A stretch of 64,000 nucleotides of DNA from Micromonospora yasonensis. Lineage in GTDB: Bacteria; Actinomycetota; Actinomycetes; Mycobacteriales; Micromonosporaceae. The notes below the pieces were generated by a model that saw only the letters and a list, made by a program, of their open reading frames with translations, had not been told where the DNA came from and made no database searches. Positions 24,887 to 32,950 of this stretch are shown in pieces. The stretch lies in the NCBI RefSeq assembly GCF_026013475.1, contig NZ_JAPDPH010000009.1, positions 1-64,000 on the forward strand, given 5' to 3'. Both the position numbers and the translations under genes were made by a program. Position 1 is the stretch's first letter, and each line of letters opens with the position of its first letter.

Positions 24887-25236
24887 CCGGCCGGGACGAG
24901 GCGGCCGAGCTGGCCGCGGCGCTGGGCGAGTCGCAGTGGCAGGCACCCCGGGTCCGGCCGCTGGACCGCCGGCTCGCCGTCGACCAGGACTCCGTCGAGC
25001 GCGGACTGGCCAGCCTGGTGCTCACCGTCGTCGAGCTGCTCCGGCAGCTGATGGAACGGCAGGCGGTGCGCCGGGTCGACCTCGGCGACCTCAGCGAGGA
25101 GCAGGTGGAGCGGATCGGCAGCACGCTGATGGCGCTGGAGGAGCAGATGACCCAGCTTCGCGAGTACTTCGGCCTGGCCCCCGAGGACCTCAACCTCGAC
25201 CTCGGCCCCCTGGGCCCGCTTCTCCCCACGGACTGA
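24883..25236 (+). CDS. gvpK: Gas vesicle protein GvpK
   Basis: A 117-residue protein with the GvpK hallmarks: LAVDQDSVERGLASLVLTVVE, LLRQLMERQAVRRVD and a closing LSEEQVERIGSTLMALEEQM, then FGLAPEDLNLDLGPLGPLL. GvpK is required for vesicle formation in several systems. It is the last gene of the operon. The GTG start overlaps the gvpS stop (GTGA). Its stop lies only 13 bases from the stop of the convergent AAA ATPase gene, without room for a terminator. Confidence 0.9.
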   Translation: MTGRDEAAELAAALGESQWQAPRVRPLDRRLAVDQDSVERGLASLVLTVVELLRQLMERQAVRRVDLGDLSEEQVERIGSTLMALEEQMTQLREYFGLAPEDLNLDLGPLGPLLPTD

Positions 25237-25249
25237 CCCCGGTCACCTG

Positions 25250-27541
25250 TCAGCGGTGGGTGGCGGCGTAGGCCTCGAGGTGGGCCAGTTGGGCGGGGTC
25301 GAGGGAGGGGCGGACGCGGGTGCGGGCCGCCGCCACGTGGACGGCGGTGACCGTGGTGGCGGTCAGCGATTCGCGCATCGCGGCGAGCGCCGCCTCGCGG
25401 ACCAGCGCCGCGCAGTCGGCGGCCGAGAAGCCGGCCAGCTCCTCGCCGAGCGCGGCCAGGTCCACGTCGGAGGCGAGCGGGACGTCGCGGGACGCGGCGC
25501 GGAGGATCTCCGCCCGGGCCGGACCGTCCGGCGGCGGCACGTACACCAGGCGTTCCAGCCGCCCGGGGCGGAGCAGCGCCGGGTCGACCAGGTCGGGTCG
25601 GTTCGTCGCCCCGACCACCACCACGTTCCGTAGCGCCTCCACCCCGTCCAGCTCGGTCAGCAGCGCGGCGACCACCCGGTCGGTCGTACCCCCGTCGGTG
25701 GCCTGGCCGCGCACCGGGGCGAGGGCGTCCACCTCGTCCAGGAAGACGAGGGTGGGCGCGGCCTCACGGGCCCGGCGGAACAGTTCGCGGACCGCGCGCT
25801 CGCTCTCGCCCACCCACTTGGAGAGCAACTCCGCGCCCTTCACCGACAGCACGTTCGCCCGGCCGGAGCCGGCCAGGGCGGTGACCAGGTAGGTCTTGCC
25901 GCAGCCGGGCGGTCCGTAGAGCAGCACCCCGCGCGGCGGGGTCACGCCCAGCCGGGCGAAGGTGTCCGGGTAGGTCAGTGGCCAGAGCACCGACTCGGTC
26001 AACGTCTCCTTGACCTCGTGCAGCCCGCCGACGTCGTCGAGGGTGACCGAGGCCAGCTCCAGCGTGGACGCCGCCATCGTGGTGGGCCGGACCACCTCCA
26101 GTGCCGCGGTGAAGTCGGCCATCGCCACCGTCGGCGTCTCGGCCGCCTTCTGCCGCAGCGCCGCCCGCACCCCGGCCTCGCGGACCAGCGCGGCCAGGTC
26201 GGCGGCGACGAACCCCGGCGTACGCCCCGCGACCTCGTCCAGCCGGACGTCCTCGGCCAGCGGCACCTGCCGGGTGAGCACGGTCAACTGCTCCCGACGT
26301 AGCGCGTGGTCGGGCAGCGGCACGGTGATCCGTAGCGAGAGCAGGTCCGGGGCGCGCAGCGCGGGGTCCACCGCCTCGGGCCGGCCGGTGGTGCAGACCA
26401 CGGCCGTACCGGCTCGGACCGTCTCGGCGACGACCTGCCGGAACACGGTGGCCAGCGGGCCGGGCTCGTCGGCCGGGGCCAGCGCCTCCACGTCGGTCAC
26501 CAGCAGCACGGCGGGGCGGTTGGCGCGGACCACCTGGGCGGCCTCCCGCAGCCGGCGGGCCGCCGCGTCGTTGCTCAGCGCGGCCAGCTCGGGCGCCCAG
26601 ACCGGCAACACCCGGGCGCGTACCCGGGCGGCGACCGCGCGGACCAGCGCCGACTTGCCCGAGCCGGCCGGCCCGCTGAGCAGCACGCCGAGCGAGACCT
26701 CGGTAGCGAGCCGGCTCAGCACCTCCCGGTGGTGGAAGCCCAGGTCGAGCAGTTCGGTCAGCTGCTCGGCCTGGGACCGCAGCCCGGGCAGCTCGTCCAC
26801 GTCCGGCGCGTCCTCGGGGCCGACCAGACCGACGGCCGCGGCGACCGGCCGGGCACCGTCCGGGCCGGCCGGCGCACCCGATCCGGTCGCCGGTGTCGGG
26901 CCCGCCCAGCCGGTGGGGGAGGCGGTGCCCGGGGTCGGGCCGGTCGACCGGGCCGCCCCGGTGGTGGCCGGCCCGTGCTCCCAGCCGACCACGGTGTCCA
27001 TGGTGACCAGCGCACCCGTTTCCGGCTCGGCCGCGACCACGGTGAGCAGGGTGCTCGTCCAGGCGTACCCGACGGAGTTGGCGAGGCTGCGGCGCGCGGC
27101 CTCGACCAGCCCGCGGACCGAGGCGTCGGGGAGCACGTCCTGGGGCAGCAGCGACACGTCGTCCCCGGCGGTGACCACCTTGCCGAGCAGGGCGAGACGG
27201 AGCATCTCCGGGGAGACCGCGGCGACCACCCCGACCGGCCCGGCCAGGGTCACCCGGCGGGCCGGAGTGACCGGCAGGGGGCTCACCGTCACCTGGCCGC
27301 CGTCCCTGATGCCGAGGTTGCCGAGCAGCAGGTCGTCGGCGTAGAGCAGGGCGGTGCTCGCCGTCGGCTCGGCCGCCGCCACGACACCGGCGGTCACCCG
27401 GCGGGCGGCCAGCCGGACCGGGTCGCCGGGGCGCAGCGCCAGCGCGGTCAGCACCTCGGGGTGCAGGCGGACGACGCCCCGCCGGGCGTCCAGCGCCGCC
27501 GGCCGCAGGCTCGCGGTGAGGGTCAGGTCGGGTTCCGCCAC
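25250..27541 (-). CDS. Cdc48-like AAA ATPase of actinobacteria (Cpa type)
   Basis: A 763-residue AAA protein. The N-terminal domain (about 1-190, LTASLRPAALDARRGVVRLH) resembles the substrate-binding N domain of Cdc48/VAT and is followed by a Pro/Gly-rich linker. D1 has Walker A LLSGPAGSGKSAL (about 290), but its Walker B reads LLVTDVEAL (about 345), without the usual DE pair. D2 is complete: LLYGPPGCGKTYL (about 544), TLVFLDEVDALAP (about 598) and arginine fingers in DPALLRPGRLERLV. Such proteins unfold or remodel protein complexes. The GTG at 27541 is chosen because it starts at the conserved domain; a GTG nine codons earlier is possible. Confidence 0.88.
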   Translation of the reverse strand: MAEPDLTLTASLRPAALDARRGVVRLHPEVLTALALRPGDPVRLAARRVTAGVVAAAEPTASTALLYADDLLLGNLGIRDGGQVTVSPLPVTPARRVTLAGPVGVVAAVSPEMLRLALLGKVVTAGDDVSLLPQDVLPDASVRGLVEAARRSLANSVGYAWTSTLLTVVAAEPETGALVTMDTVVGWEHGPATTGAARSTGPTPGTASPTGWAGPTPATGSGAPAGPDGARPVAAAVGLVGPEDAPDVDELPGLRSQAEQLTELLDLGFHHREVLSRLATEVSLGVLLSGPAGSGKSALVRAVAARVRARVLPVWAPELAALSNDAAARRLREAAQVVRANRPAVLLVTDVEALAPADEPGPLATVFRQVVAETVRAGTAVVCTTGRPEAVDPALRAPDLLSLRITVPLPDHALRREQLTVLTRQVPLAEDVRLDEVAGRTPGFVAADLAALVREAGVRAALRQKAAETPTVAMADFTAALEVVRPTTMAASTLELASVTLDDVGGLHEVKETLTESVLWPLTYPDTFARLGVTPPRGVLLYGPPGCGKTYLVTALAGSGRANVLSVKGAELLSKWVGESERAVRELFRRAREAAPTLVFLDEVDALAPVRGQATDGGTTDRVVAALLTELDGVEALRNVVVVGATNRPDLVDPALLRPGRLERLVYVPPPDGPARAEILRAASRDVPLASDVDLAALGEELAGFSAADCAALVREAALAAMRESLTATTVTAVHVAAARTRVRPSLDPAQLAHLEAYAATHR

Positions 27542-27595
27542 CCGCCCGACAGTAGCCGCCGGCACCACCTGGTGGCCGCAGCGTGTCCCGCCGGC

Positions 27596-27925
27596 TCAGC
27601 GCCCGACCCGTACCTCCGCGCCTGACCAGGCGACCCGCAGCGGGTACGCCTGCCCGCCCTGCTCCACCCGCAGGGTCACCGCCAGCCCGGGGTGCTCGGC
27701 GACCACCTGGCGGACCGCCTCGGCGATCTCCCGGACCGGATCCCGCTGCTCGGGGCGGGTCCCCCCGCGCAGCCGGTACGCGCCGTACCCGTCCCGCCCG
27801 GTCGGTGCCGCCACGGCACCGTCCTCGCCGCGGCCGGGCTCGTCCCCGGGCGCCGCCCCTCGGCGGCGCAGCGCGTCCTCGCGGCGCGCCAGCCGGGCCA
27901 GTGTGTCGTCCAGGTCTCCCCTCAT
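27596..27925 (-). CDS. Hypothetical protein next to the Cdc48-like ATPase
   Basis: A 109-residue protein I do not recognise. The first 35 residues form a charged, probably coiled helix (MRGDLDDTLARLARREDALR), the middle is low-complexity, and the last half (EIAEAVRQVVAEHPGLAVTL to the end) looks like a small alpha/beta unit. It sits between the AAA ATPase and the roadblock protein; its ATG overlaps the stop of the roadblock gene by four bases, so the three minus-strand genes probably form one transcript. No signal peptide or transmembrane segment is visible. Confidence 0.6.
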   Translation of the reverse strand: MRGDLDDTLARLARREDALRRRGAAPGDEPGRGEDGAVAAPTGRDGYGAYRLRGGTRPEQRDPVREIAEAVRQVVAEHPGLAVTLRVEQGGQAYPLRVAWSGAEVRVGR

Positions 27926-28383
27926 CGGTGGACGGCGTCCCTCAGCTCGGCGATCAGCTTGGGGCTCAGCGCCCCGCCCGCCCGGCCGGCGAAGAGCGTC
28001 ATCTCGTACGCCACGGTGCCGAGGTTCGCCGAGCGGTCGGCGACCACCCCGAGCACCGAACCGCTGCTGATCGCGCTGATCAGCAGGTAGCCGTCGGTCA
28101 TGTCCACGATCACCCGGTTGAGGCCGCCCAGCGAGTACCAGTTGGCGGCGCCGCCGGCGAGGCTGGTCATGCCGGAGACCACCGCGGCGAGCCGCTCCGC
28201 GTTGGACCGGTCCTTGCTGGCGGACATCGCCATCAGCAGCCCGTCCGCGGAGACCGCGATCGCCTCGATGACCCCGGCCGTGCTGGAGGTGAACGAGTCG
28301 AGCAGCCAGTTGAAGGTGCGCGCCTCCGGGCTGAGTTCGGTGCTGTTCCGGGCGACGTTGTCGTGCAGGAAGGGGCTGGTCAC
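27922..28383 (-). CDS. Roadblock/LC7 domain protein
   Basis: A 153-residue protein with one roadblock/LC7 domain: FNWLLDSFTSSTAGVIEAIA, VSADGLLMAMSAS, then LAGGAANWYSLGGLNRVIVD and GYLLISAISSGSVLGVVAD. This is the MglB-like fold found in Streptomyces conservons, where it pairs with a small GTPase, a histidine-kinase-like protein and DUF742. None of those partners is adjacent here. It may form a homodimer scaffold or regulate an unlinked GTPase. The GTG at 28383 has AAGAGGA upstream. Its neighbours downstream on the same strand are the hypothetical protein and the Cdc48-like ATPase. Confidence 0.85.
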   Translation of the reverse strand: MTSPFLHDNVARNSTELSPEARTFNWLLDSFTSSTAGVIEAIAVSADGLLMAMSASKDRSNAERLAAVVSGMTSLAGGAANWYSLGGLNRVIVDMTDGYLLISAISSGSVLGVVADRSANLGTVAYEMTLFAGRAGGALSPKLIAELRDAVHR

Positions 28384-28817
28384 CGTGGGCGGTCCTCTTC
28401 GTAACGGCGGTCTGGACTGACGTCGCGCGGGGCGACGGTCATGGTCTGTCTCCTGCGGCGACGGCGGGTGACGCTCCGGTGGCCGGCAGTCGCCGTACGC
28501 GGTCCCGTTCACCGGACCGGAAATTAGCCGACCGCGTCCGGGTATGACCGCCGGCGTCGAGTCGGCTTCGCGTCAGTTCGGGCCGGGTCACCTGGCGCTG
28601 ATCGTTCCGACACACAGCGTCCCGGGTGGTCGTCGGGATGCCCGGATCGGCGGTGATTCGCGAGCGTAGATGTGAATTCGCGGAATTCGAATTCATGCCA
28701 CTGAGATACCTCTTTACCGTCGGCGGTCGACGGACGTCGCGCACCGAACGGTGCAACCGGACGGACGTACGGCGGATCTCAGGCGACGCTCAGGTTCCGG
28801 GCCGTACCGTGTGCCGC
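28384..28817. other. 434-base divergent intergenic region with a GAATTC triple repeat
   Basis: No convincing gene lies here. The most striking element is at 28674-28694, where three GAATTC hexamers occur in 21 bases (starts 28674, 28683, 28689) within an AT-rich island that continues to about 28720. It lies about 125 bases upstream of the hydrolase-ABC fusion gene, a position suited to an operator or activator site. The half nearer to the roadblock gene shows nothing I can identify. Confidence 0.4.
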
Positions 28818-31682
28818 ATGAGATCACCGCTGGACGCTGCCCGGCGTGCCCTGGGCACCCGCCGTCGCCGGGTCGTCGCCGCGACGGTGGTGGTGGTCCT
28901 GGCGGCCGCCGCCGTGGCCTGGGCGGCCCGGCCGCAGCGACCCGGCTTCCGGGCCGAGTCGGCCGTGGTGACCGTCCGGTCCGGACCGGACGGGAACCAG
29001 CCGGTCGACCTGGACACCACGCTCTACCTGCCCGAGGACGCCTCGTCCGGGCACCGGGTGCCGGCCGTCCTGCTGGCGCACGGCTTCGGCGGCACCAAGG
29101 AGTCGGTGCGCACCGACGCCGAGGACCTGGTCGCCCAGGGGTACGCGGTGCTCACCTGGACTGCCCGCGGGTTCGGCCGCAGCGGCGGCGAGATCCACCT
29201 GGACAGCCCGGACTACGAGGTACGGGACGCATCCCGGCTGCTCGACCGGCTCGCCGCCCGCCCGGACATCCGCCTCGACGCCGCCGGCGACCCCCGGGTG
29301 GGGGTGGTCGGCGGCTCGTACGGCGGCGGCCTGGCGCTGCTGCTGGCCGCCCAGGACCCCCGGGTCGACGCGATCGTCCCCATGATCACCTGGAACGACC
29401 TGTCCCGGGCGTTCCTGCCGGAGAGCACCGGCCGGGCGCCCACCGACGGTGTGTTCAAGAAGGGCTGGGCCGGCATCTTCTTCGGCGGCGGCGGGAACGC
29501 GGGCTCCGGTCCGTCCGGCGTCTCCGGCAGCACCGCCGGCCAGCCCGAGGGCGCACCCGCCTCGGCCGGCGCGCCCAGCCCACAGCCCGGCGCCGGGCCC
29601 GGCACCGGCCCCGGCCGGGCCCCCGGCGGCGCGGCCGACCCGGCCTGCGGCCGGTTCGCCGCCGAGGTCTGCGCCGCGTACCTGCGGATCGCCACCACCG
29701 GCCGGGCCGACCAGGCGGCGGTGGACCTGCTCCGGCGGTCCTCCCCGGCCGGCGTGCTGGACCGGATCAAGGCCCCCACCCTGCTGGTGCAGGGGGAGGC
29801 GGACACCCTCTTCCCGCTCACCGAGGCGGACGCCAACGCGCGCGGCATCGCCGCCGCCGGCACCCCGGTCCGGGTCGCCTGGTTCACCGGCGGCCACGAC
29901 GGCGGCGCGGGACCCACGTCCGATTCGGACCGGGTGAAGTTCCTGACCGCGCAGTGGCTCGACCACTACGTCAAGGGCGAGGGCGCGGCACCCGGCCAGG
30001 GCTTCACCTTCTCCCGGATCGCCGGGTTCGACGCGCTCGACCGAGGCCTGGTGGCCACCGGCTACAAGATCACCGACTATCCGGGGGTGACCGGGCAGTC
30101 CCGCCGGGACGTCGCGCTGAGCGGCCCGGCCCAGATGGTCGCCAACCCGCCCAACGGGAACCCGGGGGCGATCTCCTCGGTGCCGTTCGCCGGGGCGCTC
30201 GGCTCCCTGGTGAGCGGGGTTGCCGGCGACATCCCCGGCCAGCACGCCCGGTTCGAGTCCGCCCCGCTGGACGAGCCGGTCGACGTGGTCGGCGCGCCGA
30301 CCGTGCGGATCCGGGCGGCCTCACCCACCGGCGAGGCGGTGCTGTTCGTCAAGCTCTACGACGTCGACCCGAAGGGCGCGGCCACCCTGCCCGACGGCCT
30401 GGTCGCCCCGGTCCGGCTCACCGGCCTGCCGCGTACCGTCGAGGCCGCCCAGCCGGTCGCCGTGACCCTGCCGGCCATCGTCCGGCGGATCGAGGCCGGG
30501 CACCGGCTGCGGCTCGTGGTCGCCACCTCCGACCAGGCGTACGCCACCCCGGCCGAGCCGGCCGTCTACCAGGTGGCCCTGGGCGACGGGCCGTTGGCGG
30601 TGCCCACCGTCGACGCCCAGCCGATCCCCACCTCGGCCGCGATCTGGCGCTGGGTGCTGGCCGGGTTGCTCGCCGCCATCGCGGTCGGGCTCCTGGTGGT
30701 CGTCCTGGTCGTCCGCCGCCGGCACCGCCGCCAGGACAGCTCCGTCCACCCGGAGTACGCGGACGTCCCGCTCGCCGTCCGGGAACTGCGCAAGGAGTAC
30801 GCGGACGGCTTCGTCGCCGTCTCCCACGTCGACTTCGAGGTGCACCCCGGTCAGGTCGTCGGCCTGCTCGGCCCGAACGGTGCCGGCAAGACCACCACCC
30901 TGCGGGTGCTGATGGGGCTGACCCAGCCCACCGCCGGTGAGATCTACGTGTTCGGGCACCGGCTGGTGCCCGGCTCGCCGGTGCTCTCCCGGATCGGCGC
31001 GCTGGTGGAGGGGCCCGGCTTCCTGCCGCACCTGTCCGGCCTGGACAACCTGAAGGCGTACTGGCGGGCGACCGGGCGGCCGTGGGCGGACGCGCACTTC
31101 GACGAGGCGCTGGAGATCGCCGGGCTGGGCTCGTCGGTCAACCGGAGGACGAAGAACTACAGCCACGGCATGCGCCAGCGGCTGGCCATCGCGCAGGCCA
31201 TGCTCGGCCTGCCCGAGCTGCTGGTGCTCGACGAGCCGACGGACGGCCTGGACCCGCCGCAGATCGCCGAGATGCGCCGGGTGCTCCGGCGGTACGCCAC
31301 CGATGGCCGGGCGGTGCTCGTCTCCAGCCACCTGCTGGCCGAGGTGGAGCAGACCTGCACCCACGCGGTGGTGGTGAACAAGGGCCGGATCGTCGCCTCG
31401 GGCCCGGTCGAGGAGATCGTCGGCGAGTCGCCGAGCGTGCTGTTCGACGTGAGCGACCCGGACGCCGCCCGGACCGTGCTCGACCGGCTGACCGGCGTAC
31501 GGGTGCTGCCCGACGGCGACGGCGGGCTGGTGGTGGACACCAACGGCACCGCCCGCAGCGAGGTGGTGGCCGAGCTGGTCCGGGCCGGCATCGGAGTGGA
31601 CCGGGTGGTGCCCCGGCGCCGCCTGGAGGACGCGTTCCTCGCCCTGGTCGGCGAGAACTCTCGGGGAAGCGGGGACCGGTGA
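28818..31682 (+). CDS. Membrane-anchored alpha/beta hydrolase fused to an ABC transporter ATPase
   Basis: A 954-residue fusion. TM1 (about 18-37) precedes an S15/CocE-type alpha/beta hydrolase with a full triad: S167 in GGSYGGG, D329 in QGEADTL and H360 in GGHDGG. A Gly/Pro/Ala-rich insertion lies at about 225-275 and an X-Pro-peptidase-like beta domain at about 470-600. TM2 (about 609-633) leads to a cytosolic ABC ATPase with Walker A LLGPNGAGKTTT (about 685), signature YSHGMRQRLAIAQ (about 781) and Walker B LLVLDEPTDGLDPPQ. The two helices would place the hydrolase outside and the ATPase inside. It probably pairs with the permease that follows. Start at the ATG before the first helix. Confidence 0.88.
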   Translation: MRSPLDAARRALGTRRRRVVAATVVVVLAAAAVAWAARPQRPGFRAESAVVTVRSGPDGNQPVDLDTTLYLPEDASSGHRVPAVLLAHGFGGTKESVRTDAEDLVAQGYAVLTWTARGFGRSGGEIHLDSPDYEVRDASRLLDRLAARPDIRLDAAGDPRVGVVGGSYGGGLALLLAAQDPRVDAIVPMITWNDLSRAFLPESTGRAPTDGVFKKGWAGIFFGGGGNAGSGPSGVSGSTAGQPEGAPASAGAPSPQPGAGPGTGPGRAPGGAADPACGRFAAEVCAAYLRIATTGRADQAAVDLLRRSSPAGVLDRIKAPTLLVQGEADTLFPLTEADANARGIAAAGTPVRVAWFTGGHDGGAGPTSDSDRVKFLTAQWLDHYVKGEGAAPGQGFTFSRIAGFDALDRGLVATGYKITDYPGVTGQSRRDVALSGPAQMVANPPNGNPGAISSVPFAGALGSLVSGVAGDIPGQHARFESAPLDEPVDVVGAPTVRIRAASPTGEAVLFVKLYDVDPKGAATLPDGLVAPVRLTGLPRTVEAAQPVAVTLPAIVRRIEAGHRLRLVVATSDQAYATPAEPAVYQVALGDGPLAVPTVDAQPIPTSAAIWRWVLAGLLAAIAVGLLVVVLVVRRRHRRQDSSVHPEYADVPLAVRELRKEYADGFVAVSHVDFEVHPGQVVGLLGPNGAGKTTTLRVLMGLTQPTAGEIYVFGHRLVPGSPVLSRIGALVEGPGFLPHLSGLDNLKAYWRATGRPWADAHFDEALEIAGLGSSVNRRTKNYSHGMRQRLAIAQAMLGLPELLVLDEPTDGLDPPQIAEMRRVLRRYATDGRAVLVSSHLLAEVEQTCTHAVVVNKGRIVASGPVEEIVGESPSVLFDVSDPDAARTVLDRLTGVRVLPDGDGGLVVDTNGTARSEVVAELVRAGIGVDRVVPRRRLEDAFLALVGENSRGSGDR

Positions 31683-32569
31683 TGGGACAGTCGACCTCGG
31701 TGGGCGCGGTGGCCCGGGCCGGCGCGGCGGCGGGCTACCGGCCCGCCGCGACGCTGCCCTTCCTGGCCGAGTTCCGCCGGCAGGCGTCCCGGCGGCGGAC
31801 CCAGCTCACGCTGGGGTTCATGGTGCTGCTGCCGTTGATCATCCTGGTCGCGTTCGAGTTCAACTCCGGCAACGCGGACCGGAACCGGAACAACGAGTTC
31901 GGCAGCCTGGTGGACCTGGCCACCGGGGGCGGGTTGAACTTCACCCTCTTCGCGCTCTTCGTCTCCTCGTCCTTCCTGCTGGTCGTGGTGGTGGCGCTGT
32001 TCTGCGGGGACACGGTGGCGAGCGAGGCGAGCTGGGGCAGCCTGCGCTACCTGCTGGCGATCCCGGTGCCCCGGGCCCGGCTGCTGGCGGTGAAGCTGCT
32101 GGTGGCGCTCGCGTACTCGGCGCTGGCCCTGCTGCTGCTCTTCGGCACCGCGCTGCTCGCCGGCACCCTCCGGTACGGCTGGTCCCCGCTGCGCAGCCAG
32201 GTCGCCGCCGAACTGTCCCCGGCCGACGGGCTGGTCCGCCTGTTCGCCGTGCTCGGCTATCTGGCCGTCGTCCTGCTGGTGGTGGCCGGCCTGGCGTTCC
32301 TGCTCTCGGTGACCACGGACGCGGCGCTCGGCGCGGTCGGCGGGGCGGTGCTGCTCTGGATCCTCTCCAGCATCCTGGACCAGATCACCGCGCTGGGCGG
32401 GCTGCGCGCGCTGCTGCCCACCCACTACAGCAGCGCCTGGCTGGGGCTGCTGTCCACCCCGGTGCAGACCGACGACGTGGTACGCGGCGCCGTCTCGGCG
32501 ATCGTCTACGCCACCCTGTTCTGGAGCCTCGCCTTCTGGCGCTTCACCCGCAAGGACGTCACCAGCTGA
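31682..32569 (+). CDS. ABC-2 type permease partner of the hydrolase-ABC fusion
   Basis: A 295-residue membrane protein with about six helices, including LGFMVLLPLIILVAFEF, FTLFALFVSSSFLLVVVVAL and the following FCGDTVASEASWGSLRYLLA segment typical of ABC-2 permeases (s-E-x-s-w-G-t/s-l). It starts on the A of the upstream TGA, so it is co-translated with the fusion protein and must provide the membrane channel for its ATPase domain. The substrate is unknown; the fused external hydrolase suggests an ester or peptide cargo. Confidence 0.85.
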   Translation: MGQSTSVGAVARAGAAAGYRPAATLPFLAEFRRQASRRRTQLTLGFMVLLPLIILVAFEFNSGNADRNRNNEFGSLVDLATGGGLNFTLFALFVSSSFLLVVVVALFCGDTVASEASWGSLRYLLAIPVPRARLLAVKLLVALAYSALALLLLFGTALLAGTLRYGWSPLRSQVAAELSPADGLVRLFAVLGYLAVVLLVVAGLAFLLSVTTDAALGAVGGAVLLWILSSILDQITALGGLRALLPTHYSSAWLGLLSTPVQTDDVVRGAVSAIVYATLFWSLAFWRFTRKDVTS

Positions 32570-32584
32570 ACCCGGAGCGGTTGT

Positions 32585-32890
32585 TCAGGCGCCTGCGGGC
32601 GCGGTGAGGACCGCGTCGAGCAGCCCCGGGTAGAGGCGGTCCAGCTCGTCGCGGCGCAGCCGGACGTACCGGCTGGTGCCGGCGACCCGGGTGCGGGTCA
32701 GGCCGGCCTCGCGCAGCACCTTGAGGTGGTGGCTGCGGGTCGCCTTGGAGACCCCGAACTCGAAGGTGCCACAGGCGTACTCGCCGCCCTCGGCGAGCGC
32801 CCGGACGATCTGCAGCCGGACGTCATCGGCCAGGGCCGCCAGCACGGTCGTGACCGGTACGTCCCGCAGCTCGGGCTCGTGCAGCTCCAT
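32585..32890 (-). CDS. ArsR-type winged-helix transcriptional repressor
   Basis: A 101-residue regulator. VTTVLAALADDVRLQIVRAL, then CGTFEFGVSKATRSHHLKVLREAGLTRTRV and SRYVRLRRDELD form the compact ArsR winged helix. There is no CxC metal motif in helix 3, so it is not an arsenic or cadmium sensor of the classic kind. It probably represses itself and the divergent EamA transporter through the two palindromes in the shared promoter. The ATG at 32890 is preferred over one at 32917, which lies inside the first operator. Confidence 0.85.
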   Translation of the reverse strand: MELHEPELRDVPVTTVLAALADDVRLQIVRALAEGGEYACGTFEFGVSKATRSHHLKVLREAGLTRTRVAGTSRYVRLRRDELDRLYPGLLDAVLTAPAGA

Positions 32891-32908
32891 GTGACCAGGG
32901 TAACCCAT

Positions 32909-32926
32909 GTTCGACATCCGTCGAAC
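32909..32926. promoter_or_regulatory. Operator 1 (ArsR-type palindrome)
   Basis: GTTCGAC-ATCC-GTCGAAC is a perfect inverted repeat, seven-base arms with a four-base spacer, 18 bases before the ArsR gene start. The same sequence recurs with one mismatch at 32951-32968. Confidence 0.7.
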
Positions 32927-32950
32927 AACCTCCTATGGTCGGTGTCGTTG

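Noticed and set aside
25250-27541. The Cdc48-like ATPase considered as GvpN
   Set aside because: GvpN is a MoxR-type single-ring AAA protein of about 300 residues. This protein has two AAA domains and a Cdc48-type N domain and lies on the opposite strand from the gas vesicle genes.
28818-31682. Hydrolase-ABC protein as a sequencing or frameshift artefact joining two genes
   Set aside because: The frame is continuous with consistent codon use, a second membrane helix bridges the two parts sensibly, and the permease follows with an overlap.
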